Shown: one piece after another, positions 25,407-33,144 of the stretch | Layout: every line of letters begins with the position of its first letter | Numbering within the stretch: the stretch's first letter is position 1 | Source of the DNA: an uncultured Bacteroides sp. | GTDB lineage: Bacteria > Bacteroidota > Bacteroidia > Bacteroidales > Bacteroidaceae | Assembly (NCBI RefSeq): GCF_900547205.1 | Contig: NZ_URFY01000040.1 | Coordinates: 1 to 39,446 of the forward strand | Length of the DNA stretch: 39,446 bases | Reading direction: 5' to 3' | Position numbers and translations under genes: made by a program | The notes under the pieces: model-generated | Database searches by the model: none | Told to the model about the DNA's origin: nothing | The model's input: the letters and a program-made list of their open reading frames with translations, nothing else

Positions 25407-28112
25407 TTAGAATTTATAAGTATAAGTGAATGAAGGAATCAGCGGTAGAAGCGTATATTTCTTTATAACTGTCTTACCCTCTTTGTTTTCACTGCGATAT
25501 ATCCATGCCGGATTCATGGCGTTGTATACGTTGTAGAGGCTGATATTCCAAGTACGCATACCATGTTTCGTCTTCTTGTTGAAGTTGATACCGATGTTCA
25601 GTCGATGGCTGGAGGGAAGACGGTAATTATTACGATGTTCCACATAAGGGGCTTCTCCGACATAATGCTCAGAATAACTATTGAAGTCACCGCTGGCGTT
25701 CGTATTTCCTCCCACGAAATATCCTCCGTCAAAAAAGTATTCTCCCGGGCTAATAATAGCCGTCTGCTCTTCGGGAATAGTGCTGGTACCCCCTGTGTAG
25801 AACACCCACGAGGCCGATATGTCAATGCGGTCGCTGAATTTATGATTAACAGTGAGGTTTATATTATGCCGTCGGTCATATTTGTACGGAAACCATTCCC
25901 CGTTATTGATACCACCCTTAGCGAACTTACGGTCACTCTTGGCTAAGGTGTAAGACAACCATCCGGTTGTTTTCCCGATAGTTTTCTGTGCCATAAATTC
26001 AATTCCCATGGAGCGTCCGCGACCCATCTCCACTTTGTTCTCCCAACCTGTAGATGCGCCGAAGATGCTGGTTCCTTCTTTATATTCAAGTACATTCTGC
26101 ATATCCTTATAATATCCTTCTACCGAAAACTCCCAACCCTTGATTCCCGTATAATATCCGCCCACCGAATATTGGTGACACTGCATCGGTTTTATCTTTT
26201 TAGTGATAGGCACCCACAAGTCCATCGGCATGGAGATGGGAGTGGAAGTTAGTAAATGTACATATTGGCTCATTTGAGTATAAGACGCCTTGAGCGCGAT
26301 GTCATCGGTCAACTGGTAACGGGTGGATAAGCGTGGCTGCACTGAGAAATAACTTTTCTGCTGCACATGAAATAAAGAAAAGTTCAATCCCACATTTACT
26401 CGCAGGCGCGGGCTGATTTTAAAATTGTCTTCTGCATAGGCAGATGCCTCGTGCGCATAAATCGAACGGTTGTTGATGCCTTGGTAAACAGTATCCTTTT
26501 GTATCTGATTGTCGGCCTGTTCTGATATTTTGGAAGTCATCACTTCCGGTCGGAAGCTGTGGTAAAGATACTCCGCCCCAAACTTGATGCGGTGCGCGGG
26601 AGTGGGGTTGTAGTCAAAATCTATCTTGTAGCTCCAGTCCTGAATGCCCGAACGATAGTCGGCAGAATACTTGTTTCCAAAGTTTGTATTGTTGGCGAAG
26701 CTGGAAGGAGGGTTGTAGGTATAAGTATCGGCATTGAACTTATACTTGTTGAAAGCAACAGTGGTATTGCTGAACAGCTTGTTATTGAAAATAAAGTTCC
26801 AACGGGCGGAAACAATAGTGTTTCCCCAATTCATCTTGCTCTCATTCTCATAGCCCGATTCTTCTTGTATCATATTGCCGAAGTGGTCTTTCCCATTGTA
26901 AGCGCTAAGGAACAGCCGGCTCCGGTCGGAGAACTTATGATTGATTTTCGCATTCATATCATAGAAGTAGTAGCTCGATTTACTGTCTTTAGGCATGAAA
27001 GGCTTAGCCAGCAAATCCAGATACGAGCGTCGTGCAGAGAAGTTGAACGAAGTTTTTCCCTTGATGATGGGACCTTCCAGATTTATTTTACTGGTCAGTA
27101 GTCCGATGCTCAGCATCCCGTGAAACTTCTGCATATCTCCGTCGTTGGTGCGGACGTCGATTACCGACGAGAGTCGCCCACTGAAACGGGCGGGGAACGA
27201 ACTCTTGAAGAAAGTAACCTTCTTCACCGCTTCGGGGGTAAAGACGGAGAAGAAGCCGAACAGATGGTCAACGTTATACACAGGAATACCATCAAGCAGA
27301 ATTAGATTCTGGTCGGGACTGCCGCCACGGACGTACAATCCGGCGGAGCCGTCCACGCCTGCCTGTACACCGGGCATCAATTGGATGGTCTTCATCACGT
27401 CCGCTTCCCCCATAATGCTGGGCGTACTCTTTATCTGGGTGATGGGGATTTCTATAGCCCCCATCTGCGTGGCAAGGTTTCCGGCTTCGGCTTTGTTGGA
27501 TACGACCACCACCTCTTGCAGCTGGTTGTCATCCTTCATCCTGATATTCAGCACGGTATCCTTGCGGAGAGTGAATGCGTGCCTGCCTGTTGCGTAGCCC
27601 AGATAGGAGAAACGCAATTCGGTTTCTCCCTCGGGCAATGTGATGCTATAAAAACCGTAAGGATTGGTAGTCGTTCCTTGCTGTTGATGACTCTCCACGA
27701 TATTGACTCCAATCAATGTCTCTGAGGACGTTCCGTCGGTGACATATCCGCTGACCGTGAACTTACGGCTTACGGTCTTTTTCTCTTTCTTCTTTTGCAG
27801 AAGGATGTATCGGTCCGAAAACTGGTAGCTCACTTCTTCATTCTTGAACACAAGTTCAAGTATCTCCTTCAAAGTCTTTTCTTTTACTTTCAGATTGATT
27901 CTGTGTTTCACCGAGATTTCTTCGCCATAGATAAAAGAGTATCCGGTGGAGTTCTCAATCCTTTTCACAAACTCTTTTAGCGTAGCATTTTGCAATGTCA
28001 GTGAGAGCCGGGCGTTTGCATCTTGTGCGTAGGCCTGTGTGGCGATGAGGATCACCATGCCTATCAGAACGAGTGTTCTGACAGGCTGGTGATCTTGGGA
28101 TGATATATTCAT
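25407..28112 (-). CDS. TonB-dependent receptor with STN signalling domain
   Basis: 901 aa. A signal peptide (to about 30, ...ATQAYAQ) leads to an STN domain (about 36-105: LSLTLQNATLKEFVKRIENS ... LKEILELVF), a carboxypeptidase-regulatory-like domain (about 118-200), a plug with MGAIEIPITQIKSTPSIMGE and VRGGSPDQNLILLDGIPVYN, and a beta-barrel ending in TYTYKF. The STN domain signals through FecR to the ECF sigma factor. Its ATG overlaps the fecR stop by one base. The substrate is unknown; iron chelates, glycoprotein glycans or peptides are all possible. Confidence 0.94.
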   Translation of the reverse strand: MNISSQDHQPVRTLVLIGMVILIATQAYAQDANARLSLTLQNATLKEFVKRIENSTGYSFIYGEEISVKHRINLKVKEKTLKEILELVFKNEEVSYQFSDRYILLQKKKEKKTVSRKFTVSGYVTDGTSSETLIGVNIVESHQQQGTTTNPYGFYSITLPEGETELRFSYLGYATGRHAFTLRKDTVLNIRMKDDNQLQEVVVVSNKAEAGNLATQMGAIEIPITQIKSTPSIMGEADVMKTIQLMPGVQAGVDGSAGLYVRGGSPDQNLILLDGIPVYNVDHLFGFFSVFTPEAVKKVTFFKSSFPARFSGRLSSVIDVRTNDGDMQKFHGMLSIGLLTSKINLEGPIIKGKTSFNFSARRSYLDLLAKPFMPKDSKSSYYFYDMNAKINHKFSDRSRLFLSAYNGKDHFGNMIQEESGYENESKMNWGNTIVSARWNFIFNNKLFSNTTVAFNKYKFNADTYTYNPPSSFANNTNFGNKYSADYRSGIQDWSYKIDFDYNPTPAHRIKFGAEYLYHSFRPEVMTSKISEQADNQIQKDTVYQGINNRSIYAHEASAYAEDNFKISPRLRVNVGLNFSLFHVQQKSYFSVQPRLSTRYQLTDDIALKASYTQMSQYVHLLTSTPISMPMDLWVPITKKIKPMQCHQYSVGGYYTGIKGWEFSVEGYYKDMQNVLEYKEGTSIFGASTGWENKVEMGRGRSMGIEFMAQKTIGKTTGWLSYTLAKSDRKFAKGGINNGEWFPYKYDRRHNINLTVNHKFSDRIDISASWVFYTGGTSTIPEEQTAIISPGEYFFDGGYFVGGNTNASGDFNSYSEHYVGEAPYVEHRNNYRLPSSHRLNIGINFNKKTKHGMRTWNISLYNVYNAMNPAWIYRSENKEGKTVIKKYTLLPLIPSFTYTYKF

Positions 28113-28993
28113 TATAAGTCTGGTTTAGCGGTAATAGTAATCTGTTTATTGTCATGTGAATAGTTGAAATACCCCGCGTCGTGTAGTACTGACAAGATGG
28201 TTTCCAAGTCCTCCCCGTTGCGGAATCGTGCTGAGATACGGTAGCTTTGCAGAGCAGAGTCGGCTATATGGATAGTCGTCCCGAATGAGTTGGACAGTTC
28301 GCGGGCGATATCGCTTAGTGGGACATCATCGAATATAAACTCGCCGTGCCGCCACGAAACTTCATCATCAGCATTATCCACTACTTTGCGGGTGAGTGTT
28401 TTCTCCACTTTATTATATATGGCAATCTCATTGGGTTTCAGAATCATGTGTTCGGAGTTGCTCTTGTTGCTCACCGCCACCGAGCCTGTCAGTAGTGTTG
28501 TCCTCACGTCGGGGCTGTCACGATAGGCATCCACATTGAAGTGAGTGCCCAGCACCCTGACGTCGATAGCATCAGTATGCACGATGAACGGATGCTTTTT
28601 GGCTTTGCTTACTTCAAAGTAGGCTTCTCCGTTCAATTCCACTTCACGGTTATCCGATTTGAACCGTTCGGGATACGTGAGTGAGGAATAATGATTCAGC
28701 GTAACGGACGAGCCGTCGGGAAGGCTGATGGTGCGTGTTTCTGCCAAAGTGGAAACGGTCTGTATTGCAACGGGTTGCATATAAAGATAAGCTGTCCATG
28801 CCGACAAGCAGAGTAGAACCGCTGCCGCCGCTGCTGCAAACGTGCGGATAAGGGACAGACGCCGGGAGTGAGCTTTCAGCATCCGTTCCAGTTGCGGATA
28901 GCTGGCTGCTGCCGAAAAACGTCCACGCGGCGAGCGGGTAGAAGCGATGAGCTTATTCAGTGTCTTTTCTAATTCTGTATCGGTATGTTTCAT
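28112..28993 (-). CDS. FecR family anti-sigma factor
   Basis: 293 aa. A cytoplasmic N-terminal sigma-binding region (about 1-48) is followed by one membrane helix (LIRTFAAAAAAVLLCLSAWT, about 48-67) and a periplasmic FecR domain (about 85-185: ETRTISLPDGSSVTLNHYSS, YFEVSKAKKHPFIVHTDAID, VRVLGTHFNVDAY). The C-terminal DUF4974-like region (FDDVPLSDIARELSNSFG ... LETILSVLHDAGYFNY) docks the receptor STN domain. It relays the receptor state to the sigma factor. Unusually, a lipoprotein gene lies between it and the sigma gene. Confidence 0.94.
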   Translation of the reverse strand: MKHTDTELEKTLNKLIASTRSPRGRFSAAASYPQLERMLKAHSRRLSLIRTFAAAAAAVLLCLSAWTAYLYMQPVAIQTVSTLAETRTISLPDGSSVTLNHYSSLTYPERFKSDNREVELNGEAYFEVSKAKKHPFIVHTDAIDVRVLGTHFNVDAYRDSPDVRTTLLTGSVAVSNKSNSEHMILKPNEIAIYNKVEKTLTRKVVDNADDEVSWRHGEFIFDDVPLSDIARELSNSFGTTIHIADSALQSYRISARFRNGEDLETILSVLHDAGYFNYSHDNKQITITAKPDL

Positions 28994-29023
28994 CTCTTTC
29001 TTGGGGGGTATTGGCTTAGTTTT

Positions 29024-29461
29024 TTAATTTCGATTGATTTGTATCGACAGTTTGCTGCCTATTCCGTCTTTCCATTGCGGTATGCAGGACAGGGTGACAT
29101 TCTGCTGCTTCAACGGCATCTTTTGGGGGAATATCTTCACGATGGTAGTCGCCGATTTCTTTCCTGCCTTGATGGTTACTTTGTTTTCTGTCAGTTTCAG
29201 GATTTCCACCCGTCCCGGAGCCACGGTAGGAGCAGTCAGTGCAACCGTGCGGTCTTCTTTGGATTTCTTCACGGCGATGATTTTAATCTGAATTTCTTTT
29301 TCCGTTTCGTTCTTGTCACAGTTCACTTTCGAGGTGGAATGCTCGAATCCTACATACTCTTTCGGATAGTTGTCGTCATCGCTGCTGCATGAAGATAAGC
29401 TGAGTAATGCTGTGAGAAGGGCAAATAGCCCGATGTTTGCGTGATTAAACTTTTTCATCAT
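29024..29461 (-). CDS. Small lipoprotein between sigma factor and anti-sigma factor
   Basis: 145 aa from the first of two adjacent ATGs (29461 and 29458); an upstream ATG at 29491 puts charged residues before the signal and is less likely. The signal ends ALLSLSSC, then SSDDDNYPKEYVGFEHSTSK. The mature part is a single beta-sandwich of Calx-beta/Ig type by pattern (KEIQIKIIAVKK, VTIKAGKKSATTIVKIFP). I do not recognise a named family. Its place inside the sigma-FecR-receptor operon suggests it serves the same uptake or sensing system. Confidence 0.75.
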   Translation of the reverse strand: MMKKFNHANIGLFALLTALLSLSSCSSDDDNYPKEYVGFEHSTSKVNCDKNETEKEIQIKIIAVKKSKEDRTVALTAPTVAPGRVEILKLTENKVTIKAGKKSATTIVKIFPQKMPLKQQNVTLSCIPQWKDGIGSKLSIQINRN

Positions 29462-29549
29462 TTCTGTCTTTTTAGTGAATAATAGGTTCATTTGCTGATA
29501 AAGACCGGAGATTGACAGAAACTCCCTACGCTCTTTTGGCTAATAAACG

Positions 29550-30104
29550 TTAATCTATTTCGGCACGGGCAATCATTTCCTTTAGTCGTGCAACGGCTTT
29601 CTGAAGCTGTGTATCCACCGTGTTTGTGCTGATACCCAGTTCTTCGGCCACTTGCGCATAGCTTTGTTTTTCTTCGCGGATACGGATAAATACCTCCCTG
29701 CATCGTTCGGGGAGGCGGTCGAGTGCCTTTACGTAGAGAGCAAAAAGTTCTTCGCTGATGAATGAATCTTCGGGAGAAGCGCTCTGTTCCTGCGGCTCCG
29801 GCAAGTGCCCGGAGGGAATGGCGGCGTGTCGCGATTCTTTTTCCAGATAGTTGAGAGACGCGTTTTTGACCAGGATAAAGCAGTAGTCCTCAACGTTTCT
29901 CACATCGAGCAAGGTGCTGCGTTGCTTCCAGAGCTTCAGGAAGACGTCGAGTACGATTTCTTGCGACCATTCTTCCTGTTTCACGTAGTAGTAGGCAATG
30001 CGGAAAAGGCGGTCGTACGTCATGTTATAAAAGTCACGGAAAGCTGTTTGCGAATCCAGCTCCTTCATTTGCCGCAATAACTTTCTTACTTCTGATTCGG
30101 TCAT
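29550..30104 (-). CDS. ECF-type RNA polymerase sigma-70 factor
   Basis: 184 aa. Sigma region 2 is near 20-90 (DFYNMTYDRLFRIAYYYVKQ, IVLDVFLKLWKQRSTL) and region 4 near 120-175 (LDRLPERCREVFIRIREEKQ, SYAQVAEELGISTNTVDTQL). It is the regulator of the downstream lipoprotein-fecR-receptor-DUF4249 genes by the usual FecI/FecR logic. It lies 22 bp after hemW in the same direction, so basal transcription may come from the hemW promoter. Confidence 0.94.
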   Translation of the reverse strand: MTESEVRKLLRQMKELDSQTAFRDFYNMTYDRLFRIAYYYVKQEEWSQEIVLDVFLKLWKQRSTLLDVRNVEDYCFILVKNASLNYLEKESRHAAIPSGHLPEPQEQSASPEDSFISEELFALYVKALDRLPERCREVFIRIREEKQSYAQVAEELGISTNTVDTQLQKAVARLKEMIARAEID

Positions 30105-30126
30105 CGGCTTATAGTTTTGTTGTATG

Positions 30127-31257
30127 TTAGTCTACCCAAAGCAAATCACTCATCACGCTGTCCGATATAAAGATGCCTTCGCGGGTCAGTCGCAAGGCGC
30201 CGTCGTGTTCTTCCAGCTTGCCGTTCGCCAGATAGGGAGCGGCCATCTGGCGGCAATATTCCCACATCTCGTTTCCAAACTGCTGTTTCAGCTTTTCTAT
30301 GGGGGTGCCCCATGCGGTGCGCATGGTGGTGATGATGAACTCGTTGTAGCGGGTGGTTGCATCGAGTAGCTCCGTCTCGAAAGCGCGTTGGTTCTCTTCT
30401 ATACCTTTTATATAGGTGTCGATAGAAGATATGTTCCACTCGCGGGTGGTTCCGTTGAACGAATGTGCCGACGGTCCGCAACCTAAATACGGAATGCCTT
30501 TCCAATAGGATGTGTTGTGGCGCGACTGTTTTCCGGGGCGGCAGAAATTGGATATTTCGTAATGCTCATATCCCGCTTTCTGCAGATAATCCATCAACAC
30601 CGTAAAAAAATGCAGGCTAGTGTCCTCGTCTACCTCGTGAATCCGCTGCTGTTTTAACATATTGTAGATAGGAGTATCTTCTTCGTAAATCAGGTGGTAG
30701 GCGGAGATATGTTCCACATTGAGGTCGATGGCTTGGCGGAGATCCTTCTCCCAGCGTTCGCGGGTTTCGCCCGGCAGTCCGTATATAAGGTCGATGCTGA
30801 TATTCCGGAAACCGGCTTCGCGGCATCTGCGGACTGCTTCGATGGCTGTCTGCGCATTGTGTCGGCGATTCAATAGCTTGAGTGTGGCATCGTCAAATGT
30901 CTGTATCCCCATGCTGATGCGGTTGAAGGGGAGTGTGGATAGCATCTTTAGATAATCCGTTGTCAGGTCGTCAGGGTTGGCTTCAAGTGTAATCTCCCGG
31001 CTGTGTTCCAGTCCGTACTGCTCACCGATAGTGTTGAATATCAGCGTGAAGTCCTCCTTGTCCAGTTGCGACGGGGTTCCACCACCGAAGTAGATTGTTT
31101 CTACTTTTTCTCCTTTCAGATAGTCCCTGCGCAGGGTCAGCTCTCTACAAAGAGCTTGCACATAGCGCCCCTTTAGCTCACTGCGGGTAGTGGAGTAAAA
31201 GTCGCAATAGATGCAACGCGTTTTGCAAAAGGGGATATGAAGGTATATACCTGCCAT
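30127..31257 (-). CDS. hemW: HemW-like radical SAM heme chaperone (coproporphyrinogen oxidase family)
   Basis: 376 aa from the ATG at 31257 (MAGIYLHIPFCKTRCIYCDF). An ATG at 31293 adds 12 residues but lies at or before the predicted transcript start. The iron-sulfur/SAM motif C-x3-C-x2-C is at Cys11, 15 and 18, followed by YFGGGTPSQL (about 57-66) and ISMGIQTFDDATLKLLNRRH. HemW proteins lack true HemN activity and deliver heme. The short N-terminus directly before the cysteine motif fits HemW better than HemN. It is upstream of the ECF sigma gene. Confidence 0.9.
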   Translation of the reverse strand: MAGIYLHIPFCKTRCIYCDFYSTTRSELKGRYVQALCRELTLRRDYLKGEKVETIYFGGGTPSQLDKEDFTLIFNTIGEQYGLEHSREITLEANPDDLTTDYLKMLSTLPFNRISMGIQTFDDATLKLLNRRHNAQTAIEAVRRCREAGFRNISIDLIYGLPGETRERWEKDLRQAIDLNVEHISAYHLIYEEDTPIYNMLKQQRIHEVDEDTSLHFFTVLMDYLQKAGYEHYEISNFCRPGKQSRHNTSYWKGIPYLGCGPSAHSFNGTTREWNISSIDTYIKGIEENQRAFETELLDATTRYNEFIITTMRTAWGTPIEKLKQQFGNEMWEYCRQMAAPYLANGKLEEHDGALRLTREGIFISDSVMSDLLWVD

Positions 31258-31290
31258 AGTCAGTCGTCTCTTTTTACGATTTATAGTTTG

Positions 31291-31298
31291 CAAAACTA
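31291..31298 (-). promoter_or_regulatory. -7 box for hemW
   Basis: TAGTTTTG on the - strand predicts a start near 31284, which supports translation from 31257 and not 31293. No good -33 box. Confidence 0.35.
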
Positions 31299-31337
31299 CA
31301 GTTTTTTGGCAGGTTACGGACTAACACTGATAGATAA

Positions 31338-31469
31338 TTAAGTAATTTAAGTGTTCATGGCGGTATTTACCAATCGCAAAACAATCCTAATGCTGACGAA
31401 CTCATCTCCCAAATGAAGAAAGCGGCTACGCAACAAGCGGGTAAAGATACATATTCAGCTGGTCCGTAA
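31338..31469 (+). pseudogene. Short C-terminal gene fragment, unknown family
   Basis: After a stop at 31335-31337 the frame reads LSNLSVHGGIYQSQNNPNAD, then ELISQMKKAATQQAGKDTYS and AGP, ending at TAA 31467-31469. It has protein-like composition but no start codon or ribosome-binding site near its N-terminus; an internal ATG leaves only about 20 residues. It may be the tail of a deleted gene. I do not recognise it. Confidence 0.3.
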
Positions 31470-31475
31470 AGTCTC

Positions 31476-31509
31476 AAAAAATAAAGCCCTCTACCGCAAG
31501 ATAGAGGGC
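31476..31509 (-). terminator. Intrinsic terminator of the leftward DUF3575 operon
   Basis: The 8-bp arms GCCCTCTA (31486-31493) and TAGAGGGC (31502-31509) enclose an 8-nt loop. On the - strand the hairpin is followed by a T-rich run (complement of 31476-31485). It lies about 140 bp after the HU-like pseudogene and faces the operon from 36012. Confidence 0.7.
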
Positions 31510-31651
31510 ATATTAATGTAATTATTGAGTAGTCCCATGTTTCACAACATAGTCGTACCTATTTAGGGAAATGGAAAGCAAGTGTTTCACAACAGTTCGT
31601 AGCCATCCTTCGTAGAACTATATTTCTATGGGAAATCATAGTGTATCTTCA
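31510..31651. other. Noncoding spacer with a duplicated 12-mer
   Basis: No ORF is convincing. The 12-mer TGTTTCACAACA occurs twice, near 31541 and 31584. Confidence 0.4.
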
Positions 31652-31935
31652 TTATTCTTTCGGCTTATTCAATATATTGTTTAGCACTTTTGAAGGAATG
31701 AACTTTATCTTGTTTTTTCCTTTGAAAACTTCTCGCTTCATCTTTAGAGGGTTATATCCTCCACGTACAATTGCATTTACATAGCGCAGTGTGCCGAACA
31801 GACGTAATTGAACTGATTTTTTTCTCTGAATTCATTTACAGCAATATTTATATAGGCAGATATTATTATTTCCACCACCGCCTTACTATATCCTGTTCTT
31901 TTACTGATTGCCACAATAAGTTCTTTATGTGTCAT
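31652..31935 (-). pseudogene. HU-family DNA-binding protein gene with a -1 frameshift in a poly-A run
   Basis: From ATG 31935 the frame reads MTHKELIVAISKRTGYSKAV and continues to ...NEFREK, then runs into a stop. The -1 frame continues the HU/IHF fold: SVQLRLFGTLRYVNAIVRGG then YNPLKM...KIKFIPSKVLNNILNKPKE, ending at 31652. The break is at seven As (plus-strand T-run 31817-31823); eight As would restore one ~94-aa chain. The zero-frame heptamer A-AAA-AAT could in principle support programmed -1 slippage. A homopolymer sequencing error is also possible. It starts 31 bp after the barrel gene, so it is the last gene of that operon. HU-like proteins bend and compact DNA. Confidence 0.7.
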
Positions 31936-31965
31936 ATTCCATTTATCCTTTATCCATTAACATTT

Positions 31966-33144
31966 TTAAAATTTATAGCTTGTTCCAATCATCACCCCGA
32001 TGGTTCCTCTTATCGGCTCCTGCAAGTCTGCACGATAGCTTTTATCTTTAAAGAGGTTGACTCTCGGTTCCACCCACACGCCCATGTGTTCCGACAGTCT
32101 GATTTGTCCTTGGAATCCGAAGCGTCCGTTCAGCACGATGGGCGTATTCGCTTCCGCTCCGGGAAAATAACTCCCCATGCCTCCTATAAACAGCAAGTCG
32201 AACACTCGGCTCTTGCGGTCGGAGAACAGCGTTGTCAGGTTGCATAGATAATCCGCGCACAGGTTCACGTTGAAATCCTTGTTCGCCCCTCCATCGTCGT
32301 TATCCAGAAACGCCGTACTACTTCCTGCCGAAATTCGGATACCGCTGACTCGAGACTTCCCGAACCATTTACCCAGTGCAAACTCCGAATTCACCAATAC
32401 ATTTCCTGTATTTCCGGTTCCTACCGACATTGAAGCGAAGCCGTTCTGTAGCAATCGCGACTGGCTGAATCCCGAAGGCTTGTAGGTAATACCCAGCATC
32501 AAAGAAGCAGTCACATCATAGCGTCTCCACGAGAAATGGTTATCCACTCGGTCGGGATACAGCCCCAGTTGAGGCTCAATGAAAAGATTGAATGCCGGGG
32601 AGACATTGAACTTCCCTTGTAGTCCACCATGCAGCCCGTACGAATGAATCGTTTCCATTCCGGTTATCATCGTGGCCTGATAACTGAAACCTCCGATGGC
32701 AATCACTTCGAACACACGTCTGGGATTATAACGTGCCGCGAATGCACTGATATTAATCAGATAATCCACGCTTCCCCCCACAAGGTGGGTAGGGGAGTTT
32801 CCCCGCCACATACTATAATCCACTCCGGCCCGCAACCCAATGACCGGCGTCATCCAGTTTCCCACATACAGTGACGTTTTTGGTCCGTGAGCCGCAAATC
32901 CGCTGCCCCAGTCGAAGAGCCTTGTCATGCCTGCTCCTGCTGATAAAAACAGATGCTCCGTTCCTTTCTTCGACTCAAACTTATCCGCTCCCCGGCGTCG
33001 GGGTATCATATAATCAGACGCCTTGATATTCTCCTTATGCTGAATACTATCCTTTTTCTGCCGCTGTTGTGCTATCATTCCCGTAGGCAGGCACATTAAA
33101 CACAGAATAGCTATCAAGTTGTATCTTATCTTATCTAGTTTCAT
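31966..33144 (-). CDS. Outer-membrane beta-barrel protein of the DUF3575 operon
   Basis: About 392 aa from the ATG at 33144 (MKLDKIRYNLIAILCLMCLP); an ATG at 33153 is 3 codons earlier. A signal peptide is cleaved near ...GMIAQ. A short basic/polar linker leads to alternating amphipathic strands with aromatic ends, finishing GTIGVMIGTSYKF, a typical C-terminal barrel strand. The start lies inside the 3' end of the preceding gene (stop 33131), so translation is coupled. No named family was recognised. It is probably an outer-membrane partner of the OmpA-like protein upstream. Confidence 0.8.
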   Translation of the reverse strand: MKLDKIRYNLIAILCLMCLPTGMIAQQRQKKDSIQHKENIKASDYMIPRRRGADKFESKKGTEHLFLSAGAGMTRLFDWGSGFAAHGPKTSLYVGNWMTPVIGLRAGVDYSMWRGNSPTHLVGGSVDYLINISAFAARYNPRRVFEVIAIGGFSYQATMITGMETIHSYGLHGGLQGKFNVSPAFNLFIEPQLGLYPDRVDNHFSWRRYDVTASLMLGITYKPSGFSQSRLLQNGFASMSVGTGNTGNVLVNSEFALGKWFGKSRVSGIRISAGSSTAFLDNDDGGANKDFNVNLCADYLCNLTTLFSDRKSRVFDLLFIGGMGSYFPGAEANTPIVLNGRFGFQGQIRLSEHMGVWVEPRVNLFKDKSYRADLQEPIRGTIGVMIGTSYKF

